Shown here: piece after piece, positions 1 to 6,185 of the stretch
How the letters are laid out: each line of letters begins with the position of its first letter
Numbering within the stretch: position 1 is the first letter of the stretch
Source of the DNA: a virus
DNA: 33,166 bases
Direction: 5' to 3' (one strand)
IMG/VR virus record: IMGVR_UViG_3300007074_000046
Coordinates: 1-33,166 of that record
Notes under the pieces: generated by a model
Told to the model about the DNA's origin: nothing
Seen by the model: the letters and a program-made list of their open reading frames with translations, nothing else
The model's database searches: none
Position numbers and translations under genes: made by a program

Positions 1-473
1 AACATACCTTTAGAGTTAGTTTTATTAATTAAGTTATCACGTTTAATGTTGGTTAATGCTTGCCCATATAAACTGTATGACAGTGCATTAATGATTGTTG
101 TGTTATGAGATAAAATGTCGTTTGAATAAAAGCGGTGATCGCTAGAATCCACTGTAACATCATACATGTTTTCTTTATGATCTTTTTGTTTAACAGAAAT
201 AACAGTTTCGGGTCCGTTTCTTGTAATAACCTGTGAGATATTTTCCTGCAAGTCTTTTACAAAGATCTCACAATAATTCGCATCAAATAATATGTGAGTA
301 TCAGCGCACTCAAGAATAATGCCAGATTCAGTTTGAATCTGCCATACTATATATTCGACTGTTTTATGTATTGCAGTCACTGGCCGCCACCCTGAATCAG
401 TGTCAATCTCAAGATTGCTAAGATCGATGCTACTAATAAATTTTCTATCTACTGTTTGAGAAATTGTATGCAT
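1..473 (-). CDS. 46: gp46 recombination ATPase, C-terminal gene of a split pair (C-intein + C-extein), cut by window edge
   Basis: An open frame runs leftwards from an ATG at 473 and off the window edge (157 codons visible). Residues 1-124 read as the C-terminal part of an intein. They carry a block-B-like GIILECADTHILF and block F/G ending MYDVTV...NDILSHN, with penultimate H123 and terminal N124. Residue 125 onward (TTIINALSYSLYGQALTNIK) continues the P-loop helix of gp46, the SbcC/Rad50-like subunit of the T4 gp46/gp47 recombination exonuclease. The K that should precede this T ends the extein part of the gene at 1527-1793. An in-frame TAA lies upstream, so the start must lie after it. The ATG overlaps the end of the endonuclease gene by 25 nt and has AGAAGG upstream at a long 12-nt spacing. 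Function requires trans-splicing with the N-half. The rest of the ATPase (coiled coil, signature and Walker B motifs) should lie outside the window. Confidence 0.92.
   Translation of the reverse strand, partial: MHTISQTVDRKFISSIDLSNLEIDTDSGWRPVTAIHKTVEYIVWQIQTESGIILECADTHILFDANYCEIFVKDLQENISQVITRNGPETVISVKQKDHKENMYDVTVDSSDHRFYSNDILSHNTTIINALSYSLYGQALTNIKRDNLINKTNSKGM
102..473 (-). other. C-half of split intein (IntC, 124 aa)
   Basis: This segment encodes residues 1-124 of the C-terminal gp46 gene. Seen directly: a hydrophobic block (VEYIVWQIQTESGIILECAD) leading to H60, then block F (YDVTV with D111-S-S-D-H-R-F-Y nearby) and block G NDILSHN. The asparagine for cyclisation is the last intein residue, and a threonine follows as the +1 nucleophile. 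In block B the canonical T-x-x-H reads A-D-T-H, so the usual threonine is replaced by alanine at that spacing. Block B sits in the C-half, unlike in the common split inteins such as DnaE or gp41-1, where it is in the N-half. There is no endonuclease domain inside. Confidence 0.9.
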
Positions 474-1555
474 TGTTGAATTGTACCTTCTCTGTTATTT
501 TTAAAATCACGTTCCCACACTACTAAAACTTCATATCCTTGCTGTTTGGCAAATTCTATTTTTGACTTGTCTAGTATCCATTTTTCTGAAGCTTGCAGTT
601 TAGTTCTCGGATTTACATACTCCGGAGGATAAATTTTAGGATTACAATGCCAGAAGTCTCCATTGTATTCGATTATTTTATTAGCAACCGCTATGTCATA
701 GACGTATTGTTTTTTAGAATTAATTGCTAGAGTAAGCTGAGCTATGATTGGCAGACTGTTATCAACTTTTCTGATTTCGTTTATTATTTCTCTCTCAGCT
801 ACAGATACTGATATTCCTTTTGTGAGTTTTAGTTTATTAATTCTTGCTTTTTCCTCGTCTGTCTTTGCATTTAGCGTTGCCTGCCAGCTATCTTGCCTAT
901 CTTGCCAAATTTCCAGACCTTTAGTTTTACCGTGCCTTGCTATACAAATTTCTTTCGAGAAATGTTTCTGGTTAGCTGATACTAATTTCTTTGCTTCATC
1001 TTTGCTAGCTCCTCTCGCAGTGTAATACTCTAAACATCTTTTTGACGAGATTTTGCGTACAGTAGAATCGGCTGAAGCACTAGCCCCTTTCTTGTTGTTG
1101 CTTTCTTTTGTGCAAGCAGCAAAATCCTGCGCATCGCTATTACTATAACCTTTTTTAATCCAGTATTCTTTTTTAATAGGTCTACGAGAGTTCCGTTCGA
1201 AGTCAGCTTCGTCTACTAAATAGTGCTTGTTTGTCGCAGGATTAATTTTTTCTAACCAAAATTCCTGGCTATAAACACTTTTGCAATTTTTCTGTTTATT
1301 TTCTTTAGCTTTTACATACGCTTCGGCTGTGCTCCATCCTCTCAGTATCCAATAATTTCTAGTATGTCTAGAGTCAGAAGTAACAAGACCTAATTTGGTT
1401 CGAACATATTTTTCTATTTCTTTTTTAGAGTTCTTGATATTAGCCTGAGCTATGTCAGTTAGTAACGTTTGGTATGTGTTGGGTTCTATATTTTTGATAA
1501 CTGTTTCCATTACTTGCGTGCAGTTATCATTTAGGCTGTTGTTCCATCGCGGCAT
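449..1555 (-). CDS. Free-standing homing endonuclease (Vsr-like / EDxHD-type) between the two intein halves
   Basis: A 368-aa protein. The C-terminal region (about residues 250-355) has the look of a very-short-patch-repair-type nuclease: acidic residues E254/E260, then YDIAV with D287, IEYNGDFWHCN (E296, D300, H303), then D329 and GYEVLVVWERDF. The fold and catalytic layout match the EDxHD family described from fractured intein genes. The N-terminal half has three degenerate repeats of the pattern (N/E)Y(W/Y)xxRGxSxxEA at about residues 67, 130 and 176. A C-I-A-R-H-G-K...W segment follows at 204-228, probably for DNA binding, as in other phage homing nucleases. The start ATG at 1555 has AGGGGA 8 nt upstream and overlaps the N-half gene by 29 nt. 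The stop overlaps the C-half start by 25 nt. Its expected target is intein-free gp46 at the Walker A codons; this is inferred. Confidence 0.88.
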   Translation of the reverse strand: MPRWNNSLNDNCTQVMETVIKNIEPNTYQTLLTDIAQANIKNSKKEIEKYVRTKLGLVTSDSRHTRNYWILRGWSTAEAYVKAKENKQKNCKSVYSQEFWLEKINPATNKHYLVDEADFERNSRRPIKKEYWIKKGYSNSDAQDFAACTKESNNKKGASASADSTVRKISSKRCLEYYTARGASKDEAKKLVSANQKHFSKEICIARHGKTKGLEIWQDRQDSWQATLNAKTDEEKARINKLKLTKGISVSVAEREIINEIRKVDNSLPIIAQLTLAINSKKQYVYDIAVANKIIEYNGDFWHCNPKIYPPEYVNPRTKLQASEKWILDKSKIEFAKQQGYEVLVVWERDFKNNREGTIQQCIQFLKQ

Positions 1556-1793
1556 TGTGTAAATCCCCTATTGTCGTTTCGTAAATTTCACCGGTTACTG
1601 TGTTTTTTACTTTTACAATAGTATTTATGCCTAGACACTTGCCCGTACCATTACGTGCACCTGTATCATCACCTCCAAGGTCTACGTTAACGCCTAGTAC
1701 CAAGGTTAGGTCATCACGGTCAAAGTTAACTGCTTGTGTAGCATTACCTACACTCATGAAATTTTTCACTGTGAGTGTTTTTATTTTAAACAT
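1527..1793 (-). CDS. 46: gp46 recombination ATPase, N-terminal gene of a split pair (N-extein + N-intein)
   Basis: An 88-aa protein. Residues 1-52 are the N-terminus of a gp46/SbcC/Rad50-type ATPase: strand MFKIKTLTVKNFMSVG, then a Walker A loop G45-A-R-N-G-T-G-K52. The sequence then switches at C53 into an intein N-terminus (CLGINTIVKVKNTVTGEI...). It ends after 36 intein residues instead of continuing with S/T and the P-loop helix. The missing continuation is encoded at 1-473 after an intervening endonuclease gene. The ATG at 1793 overlaps the stop of the upstream gene by 8 nt, which suggests coupled translation; only a weak AAGG lies upstream. This is not a degraded pseudogene: the intein residues needed for splicing are intact in both halves. 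Alone, this fragment cannot bind ATP. Confidence 0.92.
   Translation of the reverse strand: MFKIKTLTVKNFMSVGNATQAVNFDRDDLTLVLGVNVDLGGDDTGARNGTGKCLGINTIVKVKNTVTGEIYETTIGDLHNAAMEQQPK
1530..1637 (-). other. N-half of split intein (IntN, 36 aa)
   Basis: The segment begins with the nucleophile Cys directly after the Walker A lysine and follows the block A pattern C-L-G-I-N-T-I-V-K-V. It continues NTVTGEIYETTIGDL, which ends the recognisable intein fold. The last ten residues (HNAAMEQQPK) overlap the endonuclease start in another frame and may be a tail. The half is about as short as in the atypically split inteins (AceL-TerL, about 25 aa) and far shorter than the usual 90-100 aa N-inteins. Confidence 0.9.
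1617..1629 (-). promoter_or_regulatory. Candidate late promoter inside IntN, upstream of the endonuclease gene
   Basis: The minus strand reads CATAAATACTATT, matching 12 of 13 positions of the T4 late-promoter consensus TATAAATACTATT. The predicted start site is near 1616, about 61 nt before the endonuclease ATG. It lies within codons for G-I-N-T-I, so coincidence from the conserved intein block A is possible. Confidence 0.4.
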
Positions 1794-2322
1794 TATTAAT
1801 TTGTGCCTTAAATTTCTCTAATTGGATACTACTTAAATTTAACAAGTGTGCTCGATTGTGAGTTAATACATCTGTAATTTTATATAAGTCTTGTTTAACA
1901 TCTTCTAATGGTTGATCAACAAACGTTTTAATAGAATCACATACTGTGTAAAATCGAGACTCAGGGTGTTGAATATCATCATATGACTCATTTATTATAG
2001 CAGAAAATGTTTTAAACCCATTCTCTTTAAGAAATTTTAAGGTATGATAAGCCCCAACTATAATAAAAGGTCTCAATGATGCCATTGATCTATAAGTTTT
2101 TTCGGTAATATACGGGTAAGGGTAATCAAATACCGTTTCTGCAACAATATCAACTCCAATTTTATTATAAAAATCTGAGTTAAATCGATATTCAACATTT
2201 GGTAATCCCTTAACAATAGGATCTTTACAATCTTCTGATATTGAGGCAAAATTAATGTCGCTGTTCTCACTAGCAAACAAATCATTAATACGAGTCGTTG
2301 GATATGTGTTTAATAAAGTCAT
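1786..2322 (-). CDS. Putative glycosyltransferase-like protein, C-terminal part
   Basis: A 178-aa protein of unknown exact function. The centre shows a pattern seen in phage and bacterial glycosyltransferase-like proteins: DIVAETVFDYPYPYITEKTY, then RPFIIVGAYHTLKFLKENGF-KTF, then INESYDDI. This resembles the acceptor or nucleotide-sugar-binding half of GT10/GT-B-like enzymes (E-T, TEKT, G-F-K-T-F, D-E-S-Y-D). The N-terminal half expected in such proteins is missing here. The upstream ORF, joined by a 4-nt ATGA overlap, supplies a region that looks like it. The pair may therefore be one protein split in two. Its own stop overlaps the gp46 N-half start. No signal peptide or membrane segment is apparent. 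Confidence 0.6.
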   Translation of the reverse strand: MTLLNTYPTTRINDLFASENSDINFASISEDCKDPIVKGLPNVEYRFNSDFYNKIGVDIVAETVFDYPYPYITEKTYRSMASLRPFIIVGAYHTLKFLKENGFKTFSAIINESYDDIQHPESRFYTVCDSIKTFVDQPLEDVKQDLYKITDVLTHNRAHLLNLSSIQLEKFKAQINNV

Positions 2323-2885
2323 TGTTTGTTAAAATTAGTTTGTAGTGCTATGTTTGGTAATAGATTAGTATCTTTTATAAAATTACACAGTCCTACTCTA
2401 TGAGACCTTTCGGCCCCTAGCATACATAACCCGGCTTTTTCAATTTTATTAAAATCAAAATTAGTGTTATCGGTATAATTAATAGCTGTACCTAAATCTG
2501 TGTTAGACAACAAAGTTTCTATTATAGTTGGACGATCTCTTAGGTGATGGTTGATTAACAGTTGGTTAAATTCTTTTTCAATACCGTGGTGATTAGTAAC
2601 AAATAGTAATAGGTACAACGGGATATCTTTATTTTTAAATAATCTAATTAAATTTATAATTAGTAACCCCTGAGACAACAGCGGATCATAATAATCAGTG
2701 TCCATGTGAACTAATAAAATTCTATCTGATGGAGAATATTGTTCTTTTTTAATATTAGTTAACAATTCCTCTAGATACGGTAAGTTAGTGTCAATGGACA
2801 TGCAATTCATAGACAACAATACATTAAATTTTTTACTAATTATTTCCTCAGCCTCAGGATGAAGTTCGGTACCTAATATACTCAT
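2319..2885 (-). CDS. Unknown phage protein, likely N-terminal part of the glycosyltransferase-like protein
   Basis: A 188-aa protein. It contains DRILLVHMDTDYYD (about residues 54-67), a hydrophobic beta-strand followed by TNHHGIEKE, and near its end CMLGAERSHRVGLCNF. The G-x-x-R-x-H-R pattern typically precedes the C-terminal glycosyltransferase-like region in marine phage proteins of this kind. It starts with an ATG that overlaps the gp47 stop (ATGA) and ends in an ATGA overlap with the next gene, so translation of all three is probably coupled. The DTD could be a metal-binding D-x-D; this is inference. The reading frame shows no internal stops. I cannot assign a reaction. Confidence 0.6.
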   Translation of the reverse strand: MSILGTELHPEAEEIISKKFNVLLSMNCMSIDTNLPYLEELLTNIKKEQYSPSDRILLVHMDTDYYDPLLSQGLLIINLIRLFKNKDIPLYLLLFVTNHHGIEKEFNQLLINHHLRDRPTIIETLLSNTDLGTAINYTDNTNFDFNKIEKAGLCMLGAERSHRVGLCNFIKDTNLLPNIALQTNFNKQ

Positions 2886-3898
2886 AAGTCCCTATAAATT
2901 TCTAACAACATCTTAGGATCATAGTGATCACTTTCAATGTTAGTCAACTGATTAGTAACAATAGTATCTACTGATTCAAACTTCAACTGTCCAGGCGCAA
3001 AGTCTTGTGATAAGTCAGCATTTTTAATAGGTATTAGAGTAAGTTCACGTAGACCATATGTGCCTACAAATGTTTCTCGTATGTAACTAGCTTCTTCGTA
3101 ACTGATATCAATATCAATGTTTACCCTGGTGTGCATACCTTTGTGTAATAGATCTGCTGGTGCCTCTAATACATCACTGAGTTTGTATACTCTGTATCTA
3201 GGTTGATCAGGCCACGAATAAAACTCTGGATCTTCACCCCAAGTTAACACGGTCATTCCTCGGGCATCATCACCAGCATCTGCATAGTTGTGAGGAAAGC
3301 AATTACCAGTATAGATAATGTTTTTCTTTTGTTGTCTTTTGTGAAAGTGACCTGTGTATACTGACTCTAAACCTTGGAAGTCTTCTCCTTGTATCTCACC
3401 TGTGTCTGGCATTTGTACCATGGCATTCATAAAGAAATGTGGAAGTTCTAAATGACCAAACAGATAACGACCTTCTAGTTTCTTAACTTTTTTATGATCA
3501 TCACCTACTAGCCACGGTGCAAACTGTACATCACCTTCTTTGTAAAAGTCATTTACTATCTCAACATTAGGAACATGTTTGGCCCATGCCGCACTTTGTA
3601 CATCTCGTTTGTCTCTATAATATAGATCGTGATTACCAGGAATAAAGAATACTCTGTCGAATGCTTGTCCTAGTAATTCAATTGCTTGTAGACTGTAGTT
3701 AAGTGTAACAATGTTGATAGCAGAACGATTGTTGTGCCAGTCACCCATCATGATACAGGTTTCGCAACCCTCTTCTTTGGCCTTAGTGATAAACCATTTG
3801 ACGAAATTCAAACAGTCTTCGTTGTGTAGCTGGCTATTTGACTTTAATCCAAAATGTATATCTGTCAGAATAGCCGCTTTTTTAAATAGATTACTCAA
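2882..3898 (-). CDS. 47: gp47 recombination endonuclease subunit (Mre11/SbcD-like)
   Basis: A 338-aa calcineurin-like metallophosphoesterase, close to the T4 gp47 length. All phosphoesterase motifs are visible: TDIHFG (D13, H15), MGDWHNNR (D53, H55), IPGNHD (N89, H90, D91), FGHLE (H149) and TGHFHKR (H184, H186). With gp46 it forms the exonuclease complex that resects ends for recombination-dependent replication and degrades host DNA. The start is TTG at 3898, not ATG. The protein must begin there to keep the first metal motif, and AAGGA lies 7 nt upstream, in support. The partner gp46 is encoded further along this operon, but broken into two genes. Confidence 0.95.
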   Translation of the reverse strand: MSNLFKKAAILTDIHFGLKSNSQLHNEDCLNFVKWFITKAKEEGCETCIMMGDWHNNRSAINIVTLNYSLQAIELLGQAFDRVFFIPGNHDLYYRDKRDVQSAAWAKHVPNVEIVNDFYKEGDVQFAPWLVGDDHKKVKKLEGRYLFGHLELPHFFMNAMVQMPDTGEIQGEDFQGLESVYTGHFHKRQQKKNIIYTGNCFPHNYADAGDDARGMTVLTWGEDPEFYSWPDQPRYRVYKLSDVLEAPADLLHKGMHTRVNIDIDISYEEASYIRETFVGTYGLRELTLIPIKNADLSQDFAPGQLKFESVDTIVTNQLTNIESDHYDPKMLLEIYRDL

Positions 3899-3923
3899 AT
3901 AACCTTCCTTAGGAGTTAATAAG

Positions 3924-4847
3924 TTATTTTGCTTCTGTTTCTTTTTCTTTAGTATCAGCTACTTGCTGTTTGTTGTGCTTCTCTGCTAGTTTAACATCTA
4001 TTTCACTGTTTTGTCTAGTCCAACTTGGGTTCAATCCGTTCATTTCTAAGATATCATCACGTATTGATTGGTTTTTCTTTTCGATATTAAGGATACGTGT
4101 AAACGAGTTAGTAATAGCCGCTGTATAATATGCAAACGGATTTTGTGACTTAGCTTCATCAAATTGTAGACCAATTTGACTTAATTGTAGCAATGCTTGT
4201 CCACGCATTTCTTCGTTGTAGGTATAACCTCTCCAATTACTTCGAGTAGCATAACGCTCGCACAGTTTAATAAACATGTGTGCTAGTTTGCCTGTCATTG
4301 CTCCGTGATCTTTTGAAAACTCACCAGTTTCTAAATCACCTTTCCAATGACTTTTACCTACTAGATAAGGAGTGCCCTCTTCGGTAATCATATAATGGAA
4401 GAATGGAGGGAAATTACATTTAGTGTACACTTGTTCAGTGATACCATAATCTTCGTCTTCTCTGGCTTCTTCAATATCATCAAACATATCTTCTAGTTTG
4501 GCTCGTTTTTTTAGCTGTGCTTTAGTAGGTTTTTTGTCAACTAACGGAATATGTTCCCATGTCATTAAACGAAATACTAAACTAGTGTCTGGAATCTCTC
4601 TAGGTTTTAATATTTCACCTGTTGCTCTTTTGTGTCGATCAATCACTTCTGCTTTGGCTTCTTTAATTCTAGCCTTATTAATTTTAGCAAGATCGTAAAC
4701 AATAGCATCCTGTTGATGCTGTGTTTCTTTATCTAAGAATGTACAATAGGTTGCTTTTGATTTATGAATTTCTTTAAGGATATCTCTATTGTTTAGATAG
4801 TTTACCTTACGTCCAGTTCTTGTTACTACTTTAGGTTCTTCAGCCAC
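3924..4847 (-). CDS. 55: gp55-like sigma factor for late transcription
   Basis: A 307-aa protein, longer than T4 gp55 (about 185 aa). The C-terminal half (about residues 183-270) carries the recognisable sigma region-2-like segment: KLCERYATRSNWRGYTYNEE, then MRGQALLQL, NPFAYYTAAITNSFTRILN and KKNQSIRDDILE. Residues 1-150 form a charged extension with a lysine-rich stretch near 104-118 and an acidic cluster at 119-134. Gp55 binds host RNA polymerase core and reads the TATAAATA-type late promoters seen in front of the baseplate genes in this window. The start is GTG at 4847 with AAGGAG 8 nt upstream. It is the first gene after the divergent sigma70-type promoter, consistent with early or middle expression ahead of the late genes. 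Confidence 0.88.
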   Translation of the reverse strand: MAEEPKVVTRTGRKVNYLNNRDILKEIHKSKATYCTFLDKETQHQQDAIVYDLAKINKARIKEAKAEVIDRHKRATGEILKPREIPDTSLVFRLMTWEHIPLVDKKPTKAQLKKRAKLEDMFDDIEEAREDEDYGITEQVYTKCNFPPFFHYMITEEGTPYLVGKSHWKGDLETGEFSKDHGAMTGKLAHMFIKLCERYATRSNWRGYTYNEEMRGQALLQLSQIGLQFDEAKSQNPFAYYTAAITNSFTRILNIEKKNQSIRDDILEMNGLNPSWTRQNSEIDVKLAEKHNKQQVADTKEKETEAK

Positions 4848-4872
4848 TATATATCTCCTTGTTATACAATTA

Positions 4873-4900
4873 ATTATACAGTCTTAACGGCCCCTGTCAA
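4873..4900 (-). promoter_or_regulatory. Consensus sigma70 promoter for the gp55-gp47-gp46 operon
   Basis: The minus strand reads TTGACA (4900-4895), a 16-nt spacer and TATAAT (4878-4873). Both hexamers are perfect matches to the bacterial housekeeping consensus. The start site is expected near 4866, about 19 nt before the GTG of gp55, with its AAGGAG site between. Confidence 0.88.
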
Positions 4901-4941
4901 CCTTTTTTGGTTTAGCAATTATAGTGGGTTATTATTATTCC

Positions 4942-4949
4942 AATAAATA
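4942..4949 (+). promoter_or_regulatory. Late promoter of gp48 operon
   Basis: The octamer AATAAATA lies 21 nt before the gp48 ATG. The expected start site near 4955 leaves a 16-nt leader that contains the AGGA ribosome site at 4961-4964. Confidence 0.7.
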
Positions 4950-4970
4950 GTATTATAATGAGGAAACAAG

Positions 4971-5879
4971 ATGGCAGAAGATAATATAGCAAATAGTCCG
5001 TATGGAACAACAGAACCAGCTCCAGTGGTACCTCCTATACTGACCCCAACACCAGAGAATGCTTTTGATTACGGTTTTGAGAACAATACCAAAGAACAAG
5101 CAAATATAAGAGCAACAGACAACGATGCTAGCGATTGGCGGTTCCGTGTACGTTTGGCTCCTGGTAGTCAAGTATTATACAAGTCAAGTGACTCGGGCAT
5201 ACTAGATCCATTAAAATCTACAGATGGTGTTATATTTCCATATACTCCTCAAGTAATGATTAATTATCAGGCCAACTACAATAAAACAACACCAACGCAT
5301 TCAAACTATGCACAGTATTTTTATCAAAGTAGTGAAATCAGTGATATACAAATTACAGGAACATTCACTGCACAAAGTACTAAAGAAGCAGACTACTTGT
5401 TGGCCGCAATACACTTCTTTCGTTCAGCAACTAAAATGTTTTATGGCCAAGACAGCAACAGAGGAACTCCACCTCCGCTGGTATTTTTAGATGGATTTGG
5501 TGAAAATCAATTCAATGATCATCCTTGTGTGATACAACAGTTTAATTACATTATGCCACCTGATGTTGACTATGTGCGTACTAGTGGAACAGGTAATGCC
5601 ACAATTGACCTTAGTGAACGAAGAGTACAGAATAATGGGTACCAAAGTCCGTTGTCGAGGATACTACAGTTATTCAGCCAGGGCGTTAGCAAAGGTGCAG
5701 AAAATAGATATTATGGATCAGGTACAGGACAATTAGATCAAACTAATTCAAGCTATGTTCCAACTAAAATAGAATTAACAATGACACTACATCCAATTGT
5801 TGGTCGTAAACGGTCAAGCCAAGAGTTTAGCGTTGCTGACTATGCACAAGGACAAGGTATTAGAAGAGGGTTCTGGTAA
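4971..5879 (+). CDS. 48: gp48 baseplate tail-tube cap protein
   Basis: A 302-aa protein with the pattern of cyanophage/T4-like gp48: DWRFRVRLAPGSQVLY (about residue 53), GVIFPYTPQVMINYQANY, THSNYAQYFYQSSE and IHFFRSATKMFYGQD. The segment PPPLVFLDGFGENQFNDHPC follows, then QQFNYIMPPDVDYVR. Gp48 sits on top of the baseplate hub and, with gp54, starts tail-tube polymerisation. The N-terminal 50 residues are proline-rich and low complexity, and the C-terminus is rich in G/Q/Y. AGGA at 4961 supports the ATG at 4971. The stop codon shares one base with the gp53 start, so the two are translationally coupled. Confidence 0.85.
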   Translation: MAEDNIANSPYGTTEPAPVVPPILTPTPENAFDYGFENNTKEQANIRATDNDASDWRFRVRLAPGSQVLYKSSDSGILDPLKSTDGVIFPYTPQVMINYQANYNKTTPTHSNYAQYFYQSSEISDIQITGTFTAQSTKEADYLLAAIHFFRSATKMFYGQDSNRGTPPPLVFLDGFGENQFNDHPCVIQQFNYIMPPDVDYVRTSGTGNATIDLSERRVQNNGYQSPLSRILQLFSQGVSKGAENRYYGSGTGQLDQTNSSYVPTKIELTMTLHPIVGRKRSSQEFSVADYAQGQGIRRGFW

Positions 5880-6184
5880 TGGCAAAAGTAAAATACGCAT
5901 CAACATCTCCTTACTTCACTTCACAAGTTGAAGACAATTATCTCGGAGTAATGCAGAATAGACCAATTCCTAAACAAGCAGATGATCAGATGTTTACGGT
6001 AACTATTACCTATCAGCATCGCCCGGACCTGCTAGCTCAAGATTTATATGATGATCCCAGTCTGTGGTGGGTGTTTGCACAACGCAATCCAAATTCAATA
6101 GTGGACCCGATTTACGATTTTAAAGTTGGCACAAAAATATTCTTACCAAAGATTTCAACTCTTAAATCAGCGTTAGGTTTCTAA
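5879..6184 (+). CDS. 53: gp53 baseplate wedge subunit
   Basis: A 101-aa protein. The C-terminal half is LysM-like and typical of gp53: DLYDDPSLWWVFAQRNPNSI, then DPIYDFKVGTKIFLP. Gp53 clamps neighbouring wedges and completes the T4-type baseplate ring around the hub. The length is about half that of T4 gp53 (196 aa) and consists of little more than the LysM-like core, as is usual in marine relatives. The start overlaps the gp48 stop by one base (TAATG). The next gene starts one base after its stop. Confidence 0.88.
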   Translation: MAKVKYASTSPYFTSQVEDNYLGVMQNRPIPKQADDQMFTVTITYQHRPDLLAQDLYDDPSLWWVFAQRNPNSIVDPIYDFKVGTKIFLPKISTLKSALGF

Positions 6185-6185
6185 G

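Noticed and set aside
1-1793. Interpretation as a decayed gp46 pseudogene
   Set aside because: The two halves carry intact splice-junction residues (C1, H-N, T+1) and an exact Walker A junction. Random disruption would not give these.
2310-2330. Programmed -1 frameshift site joining the two glycosyltransferase-like ORFs
   Set aside because: No X-XXY-YYZ slippery heptamer is in frame before the stop. The ATGA overlap explains coupling without a shift.
4900-4913. AACC-T6-GGTT palindrome as a terminator between the divergent operons
   Set aside because: The stem is only four base pairs and overlaps the -35 element of the gp55 promoter. Neither operon ends here.
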